The notes under the pieces were generated by a model that was given only the letters and a program-made list of their open reading frames with translations, did no database searches and was not told the DNA's origin. A program made the translations under genes and the position numbers. A stretch of 64,000 nucleotides of DNA, taken from Astrocystis sublimbata. Taxonomy: Eukaryota > Ascomycota > Sordariomycetes > Xylariales > Xylariaceae. The stretch lies in the NCBI GenBank assembly GCA_022453515.1, contig JAJNNY010000075.1, positions 1-64,000 on the forward strand, written 5' to 3'. This document shows positions 1 through 11,600 of this stretch, piece by piece (the first letter of the stretch is position 1; the number at the start of each line of letters is the position of its first letter).

Positions 1-88
1 CGATCCGGAGAGACTCGTGTTGTTGCGTTCCCACGTCAACTTATACAGCACAAGGCTGAGGATCAAAGGGGACTAGCCATCGGGCAAC

Positions 89-563
89 ATGTCTAGTCAA
101 AATGATTCTGGTGTCCCGGTCGTTCACGCTCCTGATGGCGTTGGATACCGACTGATAGAGCTCCCACCTGAGCTCCTCGAAGCTCTTGAATCGCCCAATC
201 CTCCCAAGTCAGTATACCCACAGCTCGACTCTGGCAAGGCACCACTGGCACTGGCGATTCGCACCGGCGATCACCTACTGACAATCTGAAATCAGTCTGA
301 GCCTTGAAGCCTCAGCCGCCTCAGCTGTTCTGAAGTGTGGCTCACAGGAATGGGCCCTCCGACAGAAAAACACGTCCAATGCATTGATATTGCTGAAGCC
401 CGACGATATCAACGCCAGTACGGCATCGTCACCAGGCCGGGCAGGCCTCAAGCTTATATCCACCACCCACGACACAATTGAACTAGTCCCCGAGTCGGCA
501 GACAAGCCCGCCGTGCCGCTTTCAAGGGGCAAGTGGCACGAGAAATTCGCTAGAGGCAGATGA
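89..563 (+). CDS. DCC1: Dcc1-like sister chromatid cohesion protein, short form (left-arm copy)
   Basis: Two exons, 89-207 and 296-563. The 88-bp intron has a GTCAGT donor, a TACTGAC branch site and an ATCAG acceptor. Splicing gives a 128-aa protein. Its first half has the LPPELLEALES segment, then AVLKCGSQEWALRQKNTSNA and an LILLKPDD strand, which match the order and pattern of the Dcc1 N-terminal beta domain (compare the human LCSKDKTYDL...TSN region). It ends in SRGKWHEKFARGR. Dcc1 joins Ctf8 and Ctf18 in the alternative clamp loader Ctf18-RFC, which loads PCNA and supports cohesion. Human Dcc1 is about 393 aa with C-terminal winged-helix domains; these are absent here. I believe short forms occur in filamentous fungi, but that is from memory. 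Without splicing the reading frame stops at 289. Confidence 0.6.
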
Positions 564-705
564 GAAGCGTGCTCGCAGCTCGCTTTACGATCAGAATATG
601 GACAGCAGGACGTGAGGATGATCAGTTGGGCTTCAGGACACTGACATAGGATAGGTATGATGGTGCATTGCAGCACTTGCTCAGTAACATCTTGGTAGCT
701 CGATT

Positions 706-731
706 CTAGGTTAGGTTAGGTTAGTGTTAGA
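706..731. repeat. Short GGTTA-type tandem (telomere-like, mirrored at 1003-1028)
   Basis: Three consecutive GGTTA units (TAGGTTAGGTTAGGTTAG) lie downstream of the Dcc1-like gene in the left arm and recur inverted in the right arm. They resemble a telomere repeat lacking one G per unit (fungal telomeres are usually TTAGGG). With only three units this may be chance. Confidence 0.4.
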
Positions 732-831
732 ACATGTTATTACTACTCCGGGCTAGGCAACAATGCAAAGACCAAAGGGTATAAAAGTTTCAAACTTTTT
801 TTAAACTTTGAAAATAATCTAAATAGTTTAA

Positions 832-902
832 ATTTTAAACACTTTATAATAGTTTCAAATAGTTTGAAATAGTTTAAAATAATTCAGAATAATTTAAAAT
901 AA
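832..902. repeat. AT-rich spacer of the palindrome with degenerate about 10-bp repeats
   Basis: The 71 bp between the arms is nearly pure A+T and made of imperfect units of the type AATAGTTTNA and AATAATTNA. The flanking arm ends are also AT-rich, giving an AT tract from about 780 to 960. Its composition would suit a hairpin loop, a fold-back priming site, or RIP-mutated DNA. Confidence 0.8.
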
Positions 903-1170
903 TTAAACTATTTAGATTATTTTCAAAGTTTAAAAAAAGTTTGAAACTTTTATACCCTTTGGTCTTTGCATTGTTGCCTAGCCCGGAGTAGTAATAACAT
1001 GTTCTAACACTAACCTAACCTAACCTAGAATCGAGCTACCAAGATGTTACTGAGCAAGTGCTGCAATGCACCATCATACCTATCCTATGTCAGTGTCCTG
1101 AAGCCCAACTGATCATCCTCACGTCCTGCTGTCCATATTCTGATCGTAAAGCGAGCTGCGAGCACGCTTC

Positions 1171-1645
1171 TCATCTGCCTCTAGCGAATTTCTCGTGCCA
1201 CTTGCCCCTTGAAAGCGGCACGGCGGGCTTGTCTGCCGACTCGGGGACTAGTTCAATTGTGTCGTGGGTGGTGGATATAAGCTTGAGGCCTGCCCGGCCT
1301 GGTGACGATGCCGTACTGGCGTTGATATCGTCGGGCTTCAGCAATATCAATGCATTGGACGTGTTTTTCTGTCGGAGGGCCCATTCCTGTGAGCCACACT
1401 TCAGAACAGCTGAGGCGGCTGAGGCTTCAAGGCTCAGACTGATTTCAGATTGTCAGTAGGTGATCGCCGGTGCGAATCGCCAGTGCCAGTGGTGCCTTGC
1501 CAGAGTCGAGCTGTGGGTATACTGACTTGGGAGGATTGGGCGATTCAAGAGCTTCGAGGAGCTCAGGTGGGAGCTCTATCAGTCGGTATCCAACGCCATC
1601 AGGAGCGTGAACGACCGGGACACCAGAATCATTTTGACTAGACAT
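1171..1645 (-). CDS. DCC1: Dcc1-like sister chromatid cohesion protein, short form (right-arm copy)
   Basis: Exact mirror of the gene at 89-563. Exons are 1645-1527 and 1438-1171 on the minus strand, with the same 88-bp intron and the same predicted 128-aa product. The two copies point toward each other across the AT-rich spacer. This copy is joined to unique sequence at 1734 and onward, so if only one arm is genuine it is more likely this one. Its functional assignment carries the same uncertainty as the left copy. Confidence 0.58.
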
Positions 1646-1733
1646 GTTGCCCGATGGCTAGTCCCCTTTGATCCTCAGCCTTGTGCTGTATAAGTTGACG
1701 TGGGAACGCAACAACACGAGTCTCTCCGGATCG

Positions 1734-2759
1734 GACTACTTGCAGCAAGTTCCAAGGTTGTAGATGGGTGTCCAAAGTCAAAGCGCACTCAAGTCGACAT
1801 CCATGGTAACTGATGGGCTGCGGTACTTGCCTTTACCTACCTAAGTACCTAGCGGACCCCATAGTTCGAAGGAAAAAAAATTGCAAGTGCTCTTTGAAAC
1901 AGAGGATTGGTAGGCTCGCTAGGTGTTTATGTCAATTCTCGATAGAATAGATAAATTCCAAGTGAACAATATCGTTCCTAACCTGATGGTGAAGAATTTA
2001 TTCAAAAGGCCGTTGATAGGCAGATGAAGCCTGCTATCTAGTAGGTATCGAGAGATTAACTTTCAAAGCAGGTAGGTACATGGCGGAGCGGGGCACTCAC
2101 TGCCGGCACATGCCCACAGTTGGGTACCTAAGCGGGCTAAGGTAAGTACTACCTACCTAAGGCAAGCTGGTAACTGGTAGGTGGGGCGTAAGGCAGCTGA
2201 AGGCACCCCCCCAACGACCCAGTCCCCCAGTCCAGTCTCTGAATGTTCGAATCCCACCGCCTTGTCATCACTGCCACCATACACACTGCACTGCAGGGCA
2301 TCTTATTGGCAACATTCCCATGGTATAGGCTCGCTATATCGCTTCTCTTCTCTTCTATCTACTCTTCTTTTCTGTCCAGGAATTTTCTTATTATCAATCG
2401 GTTACGGCGAGTCTAGATTCCGCATCTACACAAGTGTGGTTGCAGCTTTGTTTGTTTACGTTGCTGGTCATCGCCGAAGTAAACAAACCCCCATACAGCT
2501 TTTCGCATTTGCAACGCGCACCGCAGCACCTCGACACAGCAGTGCCCATCTTACACGGCATAAGCTGCATTGCAGACTCGCTTGTTTGTGCAAGGTGCGG
2601 TCTCGCTGGGCTGGGCCGGGTCGTGTGCGACATTCTGCTTCAACACCGCGCTCCGCTCGACCACCAACCAAGTGTCTGAGCTTCTGAGGTATCCTGCCGC
2701 CTCTTCACACTCGTTTGTCTCCAACCCAACCAGTCCCATAATGACCACCTAGAGCGACC
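1734..2759. other. Intergenic: upstream region of BUD3
   Basis: No supportable gene. It contains several ACCTACCT/AGGTAGGT motifs (about 1838-1850, 2069-2080, 2146-2160) and a pyrimidine-rich tract near 2340-2380. Open frames at 2181-2687 and on the opposite strand look like chance frames in a 5' leader/promoter. Confidence 0.6.
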
Positions 2760-5700
2760 ATGGTCCGCGTTACCGAGGAGCTGGCGTTGTCGCCAGACCA
2801 TGTCACCCTCTACCAGGCCACCGACCCGCTGCTGGGCCACCTCCCCATCTTCATCTTCCACGGTCCCTCCACCACTGCCAACTACACATTCAACAGCTCG
2901 AGGGTCCAGGTTCATATCTTTACCCTAGCAGGCTTTCAGTCATTTCCACGCCTCACGATCTCGCCGAACTCGCCCTTCTATAATGTTGTCAACCATCTAC
3001 CCCGTGAATTCCAGGGCGATGAGGTTTACCGTGCGCTCGCTTTTGGCCTGTCCAAGTACTTCAATGAACTGCCCGACCTCGTCAAGAGCTATATCAAACA
3101 GCAATATCCGACGACTAGAGGGCGCCGGCCCGGATCCTCTGCCACTCTTTTCGGCGAACAACATGCTGCTGATATCGCGAAGTCCATGGTGCGCGCTGAG
3201 AACACAGTGGACGTGATTCAGAAGCTGCACATAGCCTTACAGACACATCATGTCAGCAACGTCGATGTGGACCTTGTTCTACCGCCTGGCTCCATCGTAC
3301 CTTTGCAACCTGCCGATTTCGAGGATGTTCCAGAGGACGAAGATGACATACTGGACCCTACTTTGCGGCAATACACAGCGTATACGCCATTGGTCAAATT
3401 CTTTGGCGAGTCAATATTCTTACCAACCACCCGATTGCGACGAGCCCCTTCCAAGCCCAGTGCCCTCAACCGGACAAAGTCATTCTCAAAAGATCAAAAA
3501 CTGGAGTTGAGGCGCAAGATGGACGAGCTGGTCGAAACGGAGGAACGATATGTTGCGAAATTAGACGAATTGGTGAAACAAGTCGCTAGCGAATACCGGC
3601 ACCGAGCCAAGAATCGACAGGCAAACAGCTTCAGTCCTTCGGCAGATGACGTGGACAGACTCTTTCCTAGATCATCGGATGAAATACTCCAAATGAATAC
3701 GGGTTTCATGCACGAGCTGCGTAAAGTCCTAGACGAGACGGAAGAAACCGCGCAGAAAGATGCAGAGACCGGCATCTCGTCGTCAAGAGTAGGCGTGTCT
3801 GGGAGCGTGTCTGGGAAGGTCAAGGACGCGAGCGGCGCCGTGGCAATGGCGAAAGTCATGCTGGAATGGTTCCCCAAATTCACCGACTGTTACCAAGACT
3901 ACATACGAGCGAGTCAGCACTTCCCGCAGCTCATCACATCCTTCATCAACCAGCAGTCGACATTTACCGACAGGGTCGCGCTCACGGGCGAACAGCATCT
4001 CCGCTCCACGGTGATCGAACCCGTTCAACGGCTCCCTCGGTACAGTTTGATGATAGACCAGATCGTCAATTGTCTGCCAATCACACACCCGGCACTGCAA
4101 ATTATGCTTAAAGCGCGAGACATCATCGCCAACATATGCTCAATGGATGATCCATTGGCGGATAAACCACACGTGAGCACACGATTGCGCAACATGATTG
4201 AAAGCTGGCCCGCAGATCTCAACCCCCGGGGTCGCCTGGTTACTGCAGCCGACTTCTCGGAGATTCCTGCCCCTTATCAAAGTATCAACACGGCAGAACC
4301 GGAGGAAGACGAGCGAGCAGGCATGTTTCTTGTCTTTTCTGATTGTATCGTCATTGTGAAGAAGCTCTATGGAGTTCCTATGACAGCACGCGACCTCACG
4401 CGCGAGATTGACAAACCATCACCGGCCGGCTTGCTTGCCTCGATGACCAATGCCGCCGGAGGTCCGAGTTCTTATGAGTTAGCTTTTGCGGGTTGGCACG
4501 GACTTTCCGATGTGCGGTTCACCGAGTCGGCTGATGGTCGCATGACTTGGATGACATCGGCAAAGGAGATGCAAGGTGCCCACGCCGGTGACTTCGTCAC
4601 AAACACGGCTATTACTTCGAGGTGTTTCGTCCTTCAGGAATTATACGAAAGTAAAGCTGCAAAGTGGAGCGAGGATGTGGTCAAAGCGAGGATAGAAAAT
4701 CGATTCCCTGAGAACGAGCGGGAAGATCCTTCATGGACTCTTAGGTCTGTGAGGATGCCCGACACCGGGCTCGGTCTAATTACTGCCGTCTTTCAAGAAG
4801 GTCTCGACCAGCTCATAGAGGGACGCAAGGAGCCAGCTCCCATTCGTATCGTTGTTGACCACGAGAAAGGCACCAAGGGATCCCCCGTCGGCCATTACGG
4901 TGTAGAAATTTCGTCTGATGTAAAAACTGGAGATTTGAGGAAGGTGGTCATAATCACGGTTGGATTGCACGGGAAGCGCGCCACGGACGAAGTTGCCCTG
5001 GAAGATTTTCTGCCTACACTTTCTAGGAGGAGTAAGTTTGCGAATCGAGCCGAAGACGACGTCGACAGTTGACTAACAGAATTCTAGTCATTCAATTCCT
5101 CAGTACGCAGTTCAACATTGCGAATCCAAGTCTAACACCTGCTCTTGTGTCTTTCAATACCAAAGTTCTTCGCGGGTTGAGTGTTTCAAACAGAACCGAG
5201 AAGACGAGGTCGTTCCTAGCTTCATCGCCTGTTAAGTATCTGTCGAGCTTCCTTGGCGGATCCAGCTTGTCAGATACCGCGAGCGTCCCCAAGTTCCAGC
5301 GGACATTGACGCAGGAAAGCTCAAACCTCAGCTCAAGCTTTCTCCCAGGGCAACTGAGCCGCTCAAATAGTACTCGAGATGCTGCTTCTCTATATGGATC
5401 GGTTAAAAGCAGGGACGGAGTTCGAGCTGGCCCTGATGATGATCGGCCCGAAAATCCGATTTTCAGGCTGGAGCAAACTTTCACGGGCTACATGGCTACT
5501 CTCCTAGAGTACAAGGGAAGTTTTGTGGCCCGGTCGTTACTAAACAGGTCTGCAGTCGATGAACTTTCCGTCAATGACCTCTACAACAAATTAATCGAGA
5601 ATCCCTTCGAAATCGAGACCGTCCAGGACGCTACCGCCGATGTCGTCTTCGTGGCCTTTGAGAAATTCGTCCGCATTGCCTGGCGAAACCAGATGGGTCC

Positions 5701-7414
5701 GATAATCACAATCAAGGCCCTCGACGCATTGCAAGATCGAGCCTCTAAGAGGTTGCCGGGTGACTTTGCTGATTTTGTTCACTACTTATTCGCTGATATG
5801 GCACCTCAGAACCGCAGGGCATTCACAGCCCTCATCAAGCTTCTAGCTGAATTACTTGATGGTTGCGGAAATGACAGTGACAGGGGTGGCCTGACACTCG
5901 CATTCGCCGAGGTCCTTGTCGACAATGACAATGCACCTCTATATATCAATTTGCTGGATAGGCTTGTCGAAGACTGCGATCGAATATTTGATGACCCTTC
6001 GGGGAATTTTGGTTTCAACATTGGTGGCGGGGGATCGGTAATCGAATCGATGAACTGGCCACCCCGTGGTGGAAAGTCTCATGCCGGCTCGATGACATCG
6101 AGCACATCTTCGCTCAGGCGGAAATTCGGGTTTGACAACCTGCTGATGCGTCAAAACAGCAAGGCCGAATCGGATGGTCGGTCTTCTGTCTGGCGTAGCT
6201 TAAGTAAGCATGCTAGGCACCCAGCAACCGGAGAGCCATCAAGCCTTTCGAGAGCTTCCGTGACCAGGACAAATTCGGTCGATGTCGGCATCATGTCAGG
6301 AACCAACAAGCTACGGCGGCCAGGAACGAGGGATAGACTGCCGATTGCCGGCGCGTTCGACGATTCTTACAGCCGCCCAACAAGCTCACAAAAGCTCGAG
6401 ACGATTGGCGAGCCGGGCGACGAAATTGCATTCAAAGCATATAAGAAGAAACGTCGCAGTTCTCTATCGGATCTCAAGAGTCTCATGGAAGCTGCAAGCC
6501 TGGATGATGAGCTGCAGATACAACCACTGTCACACATGAAGGAGACATCAGACAGGTTTAATTCCGGGCCCCGTGTTGCATCTCGGTCGAGAATACCTGT
6601 CAGCCCAACTTCGCACCAGTACTCGAGCCCTGCTCCTCGCTCGCCAAAACAAAAAGAGAACATCGAAGGTTTATTGAAACCGGCGTCTCCGCTGACCGGA
6701 TCGCCTAGAAAGTCACATAACAAAGTCCTCTCTAGCTCCAACATTCCCACGCTAAAGCCATCTTCAAGTTTCGCCTGCGATCAGCCATCATCGCCTACGA
6801 GGCCGACCACTAGCCCAATGAAGTCCCCTGGAAAGCTACGGTTGCAATCACCACAGAAGCTACGAGAGCGTCTTCAGGTAGAGAAGAAGGCTGTAGACGA
6901 AGTAGACGCTAGCTTGCGGACTGAATTGTCAAAGATCTCGGCGGACATGGCCCGGGTCAACTCTACCCTTCCGCGCAGCGGAACAGTCGATCTCAAGAAA
7001 CTTGCCTCGAGCGTGCAGGCACTGGAGGAGCGTCTGCCGAGCCTGTTGGGCCAGTTCAACAGCCGCCAGGACCAGCTGCAGAGCGACATGGAGAACGCCC
7101 TCAAGGCCAGCGAGGCGAAAGCGAAAGCCATCGACCAGCTCTACAAGGAGGCGATGACGGAGAACGAGCTGCTGTACGAGAAATTCAATAGCGAGCTCGG
7201 CAAGATCGTTAAGGCGCTCAAGAGCAAAGGGCGCGAGGAGAAAGAAGAGCTTGTCGGCCGAATCAAGGACTCGAGCGAGGAGACGGCGCGGCTGAAGAAG
7301 GACAATGCGCGTCTTAAGAGGGAGATGGTCAGCCTTCGCGCGTTGATTAAGGGAGGGGGGAGCAGCAGTGCTGCCGCTAGTGCAGGTGCAAGCGCAGGCG
7401 CAGGCGACGCATAG
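2760..7414 (+). CDS. BUD3: BUD3-like Rho guanine nucleotide exchange factor
   Basis: Two exons, 2760-5031 and 5088-7414. The 56-bp intron has GTAAGT, GACTAAC branch and CTAG. The product is 1532 aa. Residues about 1-240 match the conserved N-terminal region of filamentous-fungal Bud3. A DH (RhoGEF) domain follows at about 245-460, including the helix IEPVQRLPRYSLMI near 417-431. Next comes a PH-like segment (LVFSDCIVIVKK) and a conserved region to about 1090. A long Ser/Pro-rich disordered stretch and a coiled coil at about 1350-1515 complete the protein. In Neurospora and Aspergillus, BUD3 acts with BUD4 at septation sites and is a GEF for Rho4; I infer the same role here. The ATG sits in a good context (CGACCATGG). 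It ends in Ala/Gly-rich repeats. The assignment rests on remembered family patterns. Confidence 0.78.
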
Positions 7415-8695
7415 AGAATGGACGCCCGCGAGGAGTCGGCATTCATACGGAGGCTACGGAGGATTCGGAGACTTGTCGCCGTCTGGGTTGGAGGGGTGGC
7501 GTCCTGGATAAGAAAGGTTGGTTTCTTCATCTTCCCTGGGAGGATGAGGCGGAAATGGAGTTGGTGGCACTGGAATGTGGGCGGCATCATGGGCGGCGTT
7601 GGCGGCGTCAGTTGCCGCCGGCTTCTTGTTGCAGATACCCATGTTTGGACGAGCCCGGACTCGAAAACGTCGACGAAGAGTGCTGCTGTTGTTGTACAAA
7701 GGCTTTCCTACTCCTCCACATTCCCGTCCCCGTCCCCAGGAACACATACACATGGCCGCGCCATTTGACGATACGACCCGAAACGTTTTACAACTTATAC
7801 TTAGAATAAAATTACGACGGGATGGGTGCATGCATGCCCGGCTGTAGGGATTATAGGCTGGCTGGCTATACCTACCCAGGGCGGGCGTTTTGATGTGTTG
7901 TGTTGTTGCCTGAATAGGTGGATGGATACCTCATACCCGTGGTTTTGTTGTTAGACTTGGTAATGATGCCTTTCAATGATGGTCTATGAGATATGATAGT
8001 CAAAAGAACAAACTAAGATGAAAAAGATGCGTACACCTTGATTGAACTCATTTCCCAAGCCTAGTTGCCCATCAGTGTGTCCAAGTGTCCGTCTTCCTAC
8101 CAATCTCACGTAGATGTCGGGTCAAAATTCTAGAAAACCCACACACGAATCGCGAGCATGAAGTTTAAAGCACAGTCGATCGGTGAATGATGTTGATTAT
8201 TGAGTATTGTTTCTTTTAATTTTATATATTCTCAATAGCAATGCTCCTATGCAACCCAGCATGAGGCCCGTGTCGACATCGAAGCAAGGCACCATCACCA
8301 TCACTATATGTATGTATATAATTTGTGACTATTCGAGTTCTGGGTCCACTCCACACCGCCGGCAACGCAAATGACTCCGGTGATCGCCAAAGGCAGACAA
8401 CTAGCTCCCTTGTGGCATTCTCCAATACTTTCCCCAGGTCGTTCTCCCCCCCCTCTCTCCAATGATGATCTCTTTCAAGCAAACAACTGGGGGTATATCC
8501 CGCCGCCAACTTCTCGTTCGCGTTCTCGTTCGCGTTCTCGTTCGTCCATATAACAACCTCATTCTCTTCCCCGTTTTTTCAACTGCGATGCTTCCATAGT
8601 TTCACCGATGGAATGTTGTGTCCAATGCTCTGCCAACCAGCATCACGCGACTCGGCAGCGCGTCTGAATAGTTGTTCTTCGCTGCACCCAGCCAT
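7415..8695. other. Intergenic between tail-to-tail BUD3 and KAP114
   Basis: 3' flanks of two convergent genes. Small open frames at 7418-7847 lie on both strands and look like chance. The only notable structure is a 12-bp tandem (TTCTCGTTCGCG, nearly three copies) at 8511-8544. No gene or RNA recognised. Confidence 0.6.
8511..8544. repeat. 12-bp tandem repeat, about 2.8 copies
   Basis: Unit TTCTCGTTCGCG repeated head to tail in the intergenic region. Likely a minisatellite of no coding significance. Confidence 0.85.
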
Positions 8696-11600
8696 CTAAG
8701 CTTGCTGCTGCGTGTTCGCCATTTCACTCAGCTTGCTTTTCTCCTTGTCTGAGAGATTATTGTACCACTCCTCAAAGCCGGCAACGTTGTCCCTCGCGGC
8801 AGCGACGAAGAAATCAACCAAGTACTGCTGCGTCTCGTCGTCGCGGTGACGCATGTTGCTAGCGTCCAGGTAACGCATCAGGTCGGCTTTTGTCGAGCCG
8901 AGGTTGAGGTCGAGCGCGTCTGGGTCGTCTTCCCATCCGTCGTCGTCGTTTTCCTCATCCGCAAACTCTGCAGCCGCTGCTGCGGCGGCGTTTGGCGCAC
9001 TTGCGAGACCTGATGCCGACAGAAGCTCCTCAACCAGGACCTTGAGGATTTTTAGAGGTGCTGGAATTATTGTGTATTGATCAGGATCTATGAGGTCATC
9101 AGCATGGATTGAGTGGGAGGCAAGCTGGGGTGGAAATTTACTCTGCTTCGCGCGAGAGCGCGTTACGATCCTATCGCTTGCAGGGACGATCAAATCACCT
9201 TTCACCATTGTTTGTGCTACGCGGGGGTCGCTCAGGCTGTATAGTTTCGAAAGTGCAATGACGCTAAGAGAAGTCAGCAGAAGGAATCTCAAGAGGCAGC
9301 AGAGGATACCTACTTTTGCCTGATCTCGTCATAACCAGCGAAGTTTACAGAGTTTTCTAGCCACTTGCTCAAAACAACTTGTAAACCACTCTGGTTGTTG
9401 ATCTGAATGGTCGTCAGGAACTCAACTACATCGTGAGCACCGACAAGAGAAAGCCTGGCGAAAACCAAAATAAGAGATTGAATGAACGTTGCAGTCTCAG
9501 CCGTAGCCAATCGGTTAGCCACAGCCTGCAGAAGCTGCGGCAAGAAGGGACCAAGGCGCTCATGGCCAGCCTTCTCAACGAGCTCGGCGGCAAGCCCACC
9601 AACTTCAGAAGCCGCGTTGTCCTCGATCGCAGTTCCCAGAAGGCGATCGATGATGTGAAGGCAAACTTCCAGGCCTGACCTGCCATTCTCGTCGTGAAAG
9701 TTGAATACCTGTTCGTGGTCGTGAGACAACAGGTATTGGACGGATTCGGCTCCGGGTCGCAATATCTCGCCCTCATTACTCGCCATTAGCAACCGAGTGA
9801 GTTTCGGTAGCGTAGCGGCCACGAAGCCTGGTGGTAGTGGTTCCGAGCCGTATTGAGTGAGAGAAGCCATCAATTCGGCTGCAAACTGTACAAAGATTGG
9901 TGAGCGAACCACTTTGATAGTGGCTGGGACAGATGAGCATACAATTACCAGAGGGTTGTCTGATGTGACATCGGCAACATTGAATGCCCCAGTTAACGAA
10001 GGGAGAACTTTTTGGCATAGAGCTTGGTACGCTGAGGGATCAGACATGGTTTGCACGATTTCTTCGAAGGTTTCGCAAATCAGCATTGTAACCTACATTT
10101 TAGTCTTGTTAGTACGGGAGCCAAAACTTAGGGGAAAGGAATAGATGGCAATGTCTTAGTGAACGCACCTGCCAGTTGTTCGAACCGTGTTTCGCGATGA
10201 GAAACAGGAGGTCGAGAGCAGGAACTTCATTCGAGATTGATATCGACTTGTCGATGTTGATGGCAGCTCGCAGCACCTCGGCCAGAGTGACAAGTAAATC
10301 ATCGGCGCCTTCGAGTTCAGTCATATCCTTCACCGACATCCACTGGTTCACGGCGCCTACTATCTTCGCCTGAAGCTGGGTGTTGCCTGCTACACCACTG
10401 GTCTCGCTGCTGATGAATGCTTCGGTGGCCTTGATGCAGGCCGCCTGAACAAGTTCCGACTCCTCGGAGCTGATCGCATCGATTGTTCGGTCCACTAGAT
10501 TGGCGGCAATTCCATTGCATTGCGATAAGACGCCAGCGACTAGGTAGCCCCTGGCCCGCAGCAGAGACTCGTGAGGTTGGTTGATGGCGTGATTGACAAG
10601 CTCCAGGTAAGCCTGGCTTAACTCAGGTGAGACGGTCTTGTCGCATTCTATGTAATCTCTCAACAGCATATTTAGCAGATATAAAGCTGATTCTTGTCTT
10701 CTCCAAGATGTATTTTCCGTGAAAAGAGACTTGGTGTAGGCGTAGAGGCCCTCGAGGGCTTTGTGATCCAGCCATTCTCCCAGCTTGATGTAGACGTCAC
10801 CGCAGGCCGTGCGAGGAGTGTAATTCGTACTAACAGATTGCTCTTCCGCAAGGAACAGAGAAACATCAATGTCCCATAGCTGGGCCTCTTCAGACGGGAT
10901 CTGGCCGTAAGTGGTGGCTAGTTTGGAGATGTCTGATAGCCATGGTGTCTCGTGTGCACTCGCATGAGCGCTGAGCTGCGCCTCGAGTTCCTCCCGAACT
11001 GGTTGTGCTCTGAGGCATTGGTTGAGGAAGTCGAGCTCCTCCAGTATCAGAAAGTCAAGCGTATAAGGCAGACCGTCTGCATCTTCTAACCGTCCCTGGG
11101 CTTCGTTCTCTAGGTAGATTTGCTCGTATGAAGATTCAAGAGTAGACAACTCTTGCCAGATGGCTTGAAAGAAAAGCGGCGTATGAGGCAGCAAAAGCTT
11201 GGGGAAGACACTTCGGACTTTCAGTAGGCACTTCACAGCCTGATACTTGAGTGCAATAATGCCGTTCCATGGCTCGGGTTGGTGTTCAGACTGGCCTGGC
11301 TCCGGGAGCTGTAACTTGAGAATATCGTGGCAGACGGGGAACCAGCCTTTCAAGGCTTCCTCAGCAAACGCAGTGATTTCCTTTGAATGTTCATCCTTGA
11401 CCGTATCCATAAGATCGAAGCATCCTCGGAAGACAGAGACGGCAAGCGCGCGCAGCACGGGCTTCCGGTTCTCATTTATGGCGGCATCGTACACGACTTT
11501 GACGATGTCCTGTGCCATGGAGAAGAACTGATCATGGCTCAAGCTTTCTTCAACCAGGTCGCTCAGGACCTTGAGTGCGCCGTGGAGCTGGCCTTCGCTG

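Larger units (their letters stand above)
1..1733. repeat. Perfect long inverted repeat (palindrome)
   Basis: Bases 1-831 are the reverse complement of 903-1733: position x pairs with 1734-x. I checked this at both ends, at the inner boundary and through open reading frames of identical sequence at mirrored coordinates. The arms flank a 71-bp AT-rich spacer (832-902). Each arm carries a complete copy of a Dcc1-like gene. The window begins exactly inside or at the end of the left arm, so the outer limit is not visible and 831 bp is a minimum arm length. Right of 1733 the sequence is unique within this window. The identity implies a very recent duplication, active gene conversion or an assembly/library artefact. 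Nothing resembling a transposase or terminal target duplication is seen. Confidence 0.95.

Noticed and set aside
275..676. 133-aa minus-strand frame (and its mirror at 1058-1459)
   Set aside because: It lies antisense to the second exon of the Dcc1-like gene, and its sequence has no protein-like features. The spliced sense product is far more convincing.
2241..2260. GTTCGAATC resembling a tRNA T-loop
   Set aside because: The flanking bases do not pair into a T-stem and no anticodon or acceptor stem is found around it.
2181..2687. 168-aa frame upstream of BUD3
   Set aside because: No domain features and low-complexity composition. It overlaps open frames on the other strand and ends just before BUD3, so it is probably leader/promoter sequence.
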